Source: Clostridia bacterium | Lineage (GTDB): Bacteria; Bacillota; Clostridia; Oscillospirales; CAG-272 | Reading direction: 5' to 3' | DNA: 6,242 nt | Assembly (NCBI GenBank): GCA_017621015.1 | Contig: JAGAUC010000282.1 | Location: 1 to 6,242 of the forward strand | In this document: one piece after another, positions 4,270 to 6,242 of the stretch | Numbering within the stretch: the stretch's first letter is position 1 | How the letters are laid out: every line of letters begins with the position of its first letter | The notes under the pieces: generated by a model | The model's database searches: none | Told to the model about the DNA's origin: nothing | What the model saw: only the letters and a program-made list of their open reading frames with translations | Translations under genes and position numbers: made by a program

Positions 4270-5259
4270 ATGATAGAGATCCGCAATCTTGAAAAAAGCT
4301 TCCACACCGCTTCGGGAACCATCGTGGCACTGAAAAACATTGATCTTACCATAAACGATGGCGAGATCTTCGGTATTATCGGCCTGTCGGGGGCGGGCAA
4401 GAGCACGCTTGTGCGTTGTATCAACCTGCTTGAAAAGCCGACGGCGGGCGAGGTGATCGTTGACGGCCAGGACCTGATGACGCTTCCTAAGCGCGCGCTT
4501 CTCAAGATGCGCCGCTCGATCGGAATGATCTTCCAGGGCTTCAATCTGCTGGAGCAGCGAACGGTGCTGGGTAACGTTTGCTACCCGCTGGAGATCGACG
4601 GTTGGAAGCGTGCCGACGCGAGGGCACGTGCGGTGGAGCTGCTCGAGCTTGTCGGACTTGCCGACAGTCAGAAGGCCTACCCGTCTCAGCTTTCAGGTGG
4701 ACAAAAGCAGAGAGTGGCCATTGCCAGAGCGCTTGCCACCAACCCGAGATATCTTCTTTGCGACGAGGCGACCAGCGCGCTTGACCCCAACAACACCGCG
4801 CAGATCCTGGAGCTTCTCAAACGGATCAACCGCGAGCTGGGCGTAACCATTGTCATCATTACACACGAGATGAAGGTCATCGACAAGATCTGTGACCGCG
4901 TGGCGGTTATTGACAAAAGCGAGATCGCCGAGGTCGGCAGTGTGGCGGAGATCTTCACCGCGCCGAAGAGCGAGATCGCCAAGGAGCTGATCTTCCCCGA
5001 TTCGCTGGCCGTAAAGGCGGTGACGGGCGGCAAAAAGCTACGCATCGTGTTCAACGGCGAGGCCTCCACGCTTCCCGTGATCTCCAATTTGGTGCTGGAA
5101 TGTCAGGTGCCCGTCAACATTCTTTTTGCCGACACCAAGGATTTTGACGGCAAGGCATACGGACAGATGATCATTCAGCTTCCCGATGACGACCGCAAGG
5201 CGGAGCGCGTGATCGCGTATCTGAACACCAAGAAAATTTCGTATCTTAAGGAGGAGTAA
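4270..5259 (+). CDS. metN: Methionine ABC transporter ATP-binding protein MetN
   Basis: The cytoplasmic ATPase powers uptake of methionine (D- and L- forms in known MetNIQ systems) through MetI. The 329-residue protein shows Walker A GLSGAGKST (38-46), Q-loop Gln89 in IFQGFNLL, signature LSGGQ (141-145), Walker B ending Asp165-Glu166 in LLCDEATSALDP, and switch His199. The C-terminal segment from about 255 to 329 (LRIVFNGEAS to the end) is the NIL domain, an ACT-like methionine-binding domain that trans-inhibits the transporter when internal methionine is high. This identifies MetN rather than a generic polar amino-acid ATPase. Length is typical. AAAGGAG at 4255-4261 lies eight bases before the ATG. 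metI follows after three bases, so they are co-transcribed and probably translationally coupled. Transcription is likely gated by the Met/Cys leader peptide and attenuator upstream. Confidence 0.96.
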   Translation: MIEIRNLEKSFHTASGTIVALKNIDLTINDGEIFGIIGLSGAGKSTLVRCINLLEKPTAGEVIVDGQDLMTLPKRALLKMRRSIGMIFQGFNLLEQRTVLGNVCYPLEIDGWKRADARARAVELLELVGLADSQKAYPSQLSGGQKQRVAIARALATNPRYLLCDEATSALDPNNTAQILELLKRINRELGVTIVIITHEMKVIDKICDRVAVIDKSEIAEVGSVAEIFTAPKSEIAKELIFPDSLAVKAVTGGKKLRIVFNGEASTLPVISNLVLECQVPVNILFADTKDFDGKAYGQMIIQLPDDDRKAERVIAYLNTKKISYLKEE

Positions 5260-5262
5260 GGC

Positions 5263-5958
5263 ATGGACAAGATTTTATCCTACTTTTCCGATATGTTCGT
5301 TCAGCTTTGGGAGAACGGATACATACAGCGCGGCATCTGGGAGACCGTTTATCTGACCTTTCTCTCGGCCGCGATCGCTTACGCGATCGGTCTGCCCCTG
5401 GGACTTATCCTTTCGGTGACCGACGAGGGCGGCATTCGCCCGATCAAGTGGCTCAATAAAACGCTCAGTATTATCGTTAACATCTTCCGCAGTATGCCCT
5501 TCATCATTCTGATGGTGGCCATGCTTCCCGTGGCCAAGGCCATTGTGGGGACAAGCCTTGGCAACAAGGCCATGATCGTGATGCTGGTCATCGCCGCCGC
5601 GCCGTACGTGGCGCGTATGGTGGAGTCCTCCATCAAGGAAGTGAACGCGGGCGTCATTGAGGCGGCGCAGGCTATGGGTACGCCCAATCTGAAGATCGTG
5701 ACCAAGGTGCTTTTGCCCGAGGCAAAGCCGGCGCTGATCGTGGGCGCGGTCATCTCGGTGGTGACGATACTCGGCTATTCCGCCATGGCGAGCACCATCG
5801 GCGGTGGCGGACTTGGCGCGCTGGCCATCATCTACGGCCATCAGCGCTCCAACCCCGATATCATCTGGTTCAGCGTGGTGCTGATCGTCATCATTGTTCA
5901 GGTGATTCAGGAATTCGGTATGTGGATCGCACGCAAATGCGATAAGCGTATAAAATAA
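5263..5958 (+). CDS. metI: Methionine ABC transporter permease MetI
   Basis: The integral-membrane subunit forms the methionine channel as a dimer and docks on MetN. The 231-residue protein has five likely membrane spans, about 27-55, 66-95, 103-118, 155-178 and 200-220, as in known MetI. The conserved cytoplasmic EAA coupling loop lies at about 127-152, with GVIEAAQAMGTPNLKIVTKV, and contacts the ATPase. A glycine-rich STIGGGGLGA segment (177-186) is also typical of this permease family. The ribosome binding site AAGGAGG (5248-5254) lies inside the end of metN, eight bases before the ATG, which indicates tight coupling to metN. A 27-bp gap then leads to metQ. Confidence 0.95.
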   Translation: MDKILSYFSDMFVQLWENGYIQRGIWETVYLTFLSAAIAYAIGLPLGLILSVTDEGGIRPIKWLNKTLSIIVNIFRSMPFIILMVAMLPVAKAIVGTSLGNKAMIVMLVIAAAPYVARMVESSIKEVNAGVIEAAQAMGTPNLKIVTKVLLPEAKPALIVGAVISVVTILGYSAMASTIGGGGLGALAIIYGHQRSNPDIIWFSVVLIVIIVQVIQEFGMWIARKCDKRIK

Positions 5959-5985
5959 TTAAAAAACATAAAAAGGAGACACATC

Positions 5986-6242
5986 ATGAAAAAAATTCTT
6001 TCTCTTGCTCTGGTTCTGGTTCTCGCGCTGGGCATTCTTTGCGCCTGCGGCGGCGAAAAGAACGAGAACGTCATCAAGGTGGGCGCGAGCTCTACGCCCC
6101 ACGCCGAGATCCTTGAGGTGGTTAAGGACGACCTGAAGGCCGCCGGCTATACGCTGGACATCGTGGTTTACGATGACTACATCCTTCCCAACAAGGGCGT
6201 TACGGACGGCGAGCTGGATGCCAACTACTTCCAGCACACCCC
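5986..6242 (+). CDS. metQ: Methionine-binding lipoprotein MetQ (NlpA family), 5' part only
   Basis: The substrate-binding lipoprotein captures methionine outside the cell and delivers it to MetI. Only the first 85 codons are in the window; family members are about 270 residues, so roughly two thirds lie beyond the right edge. The start MKKILSLALVLVLALGI is a lipoprotein signal peptide. It is followed by a lipobox LCAC in which Cys21 is the probable lipidated residue; Cys19 at position -2 is slightly unusual. The mature part begins with the family's KVGASSTPHAEIL strand (about 31-43) and continues to the DGELDANYFQHT motif, characteristic of NlpA/MetQ proteins. AAGGAG (5973-5978) lies seven bases before the ATG. 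Position directly after metN and metI confirms the MetNIQ assignment. Confidence 0.93.
   Translation, partial: MKKILSLALVLVLALGILCACGGEKNENVIKVGASSTPHAEILEVVKDDLKAAGYTLDIVVYDDYILPNKGVTDGELDANYFQHT

Overview
The window looks like a chromosomal segment of an anaerobic gut-type Clostridia (Oscillospirales/Christensenellales-like Firmicutes). This is inferred from the Gram-positive-style AGGAGG ribosome binding sites, a MetNIQ-type methionine transporter with lipoprotein binding protein, the mixed GC-rich and AT-rich genes, and intergenic DNA packed with small palindromes. No taxonomic marker gene is present, so this placement is tentative.

Layout: (1) 122-1195 (+) encodes the adenine DNA glycosylase MutY. 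It ends in a long hairpin (1200-1271) that can terminate transcription from both sides. (2) 1275-2336 (-) encodes a Gfo/Idh/MocA-family NAD(P)-dependent oxidoreductase, and 2494-3351 (+) a divergent AraC-family regulator. The two share a 157-bp intergenic region with candidate promoters, a 22-bp-spaced direct repeat and inverted repeats. This pair is visibly more AT-rich than mutY and the met genes and looks like an acquired sugar-metabolism islet. (3) 3374-4015 has no convincing gene. It holds a string of perfect inverted repeats, including a MITE-like 137-bp module (3752-3888) with 12-bp terminal inverted repeats and a perfect 28-bp palindrome. (4) 4016-6242 (+) is a methionine uptake operon: metN (ATPase with C-terminal NIL domain), metI (permease) and the start of metQ (lipoprotein), the last cut by the window end.

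The most interesting part is the met operon leader. A perfect consensus promoter (TTGACA, 17 bp, TATAAT) drives a leader of about 220 nt. It contains a previously uncalled 31-codon ORF (4080-4175) with its own ribosome binding site, five Met and four Cys codons, and three Met-Cys dipeptides each encoded ATG TGC. An intrinsic terminator hairpin (4192-4228) follows, before the metN ribosome binding site. No SAM-I riboswitch or Met T-box core was recognised by eye. The arrangement matches ribosome-mediated transcription attenuation, with Met and/or Cys starvation stalling the leader ribosome and allowing read-through into metNIQ. This is an inference; the leader ORF, promoter and terminator themselves are directly visible.
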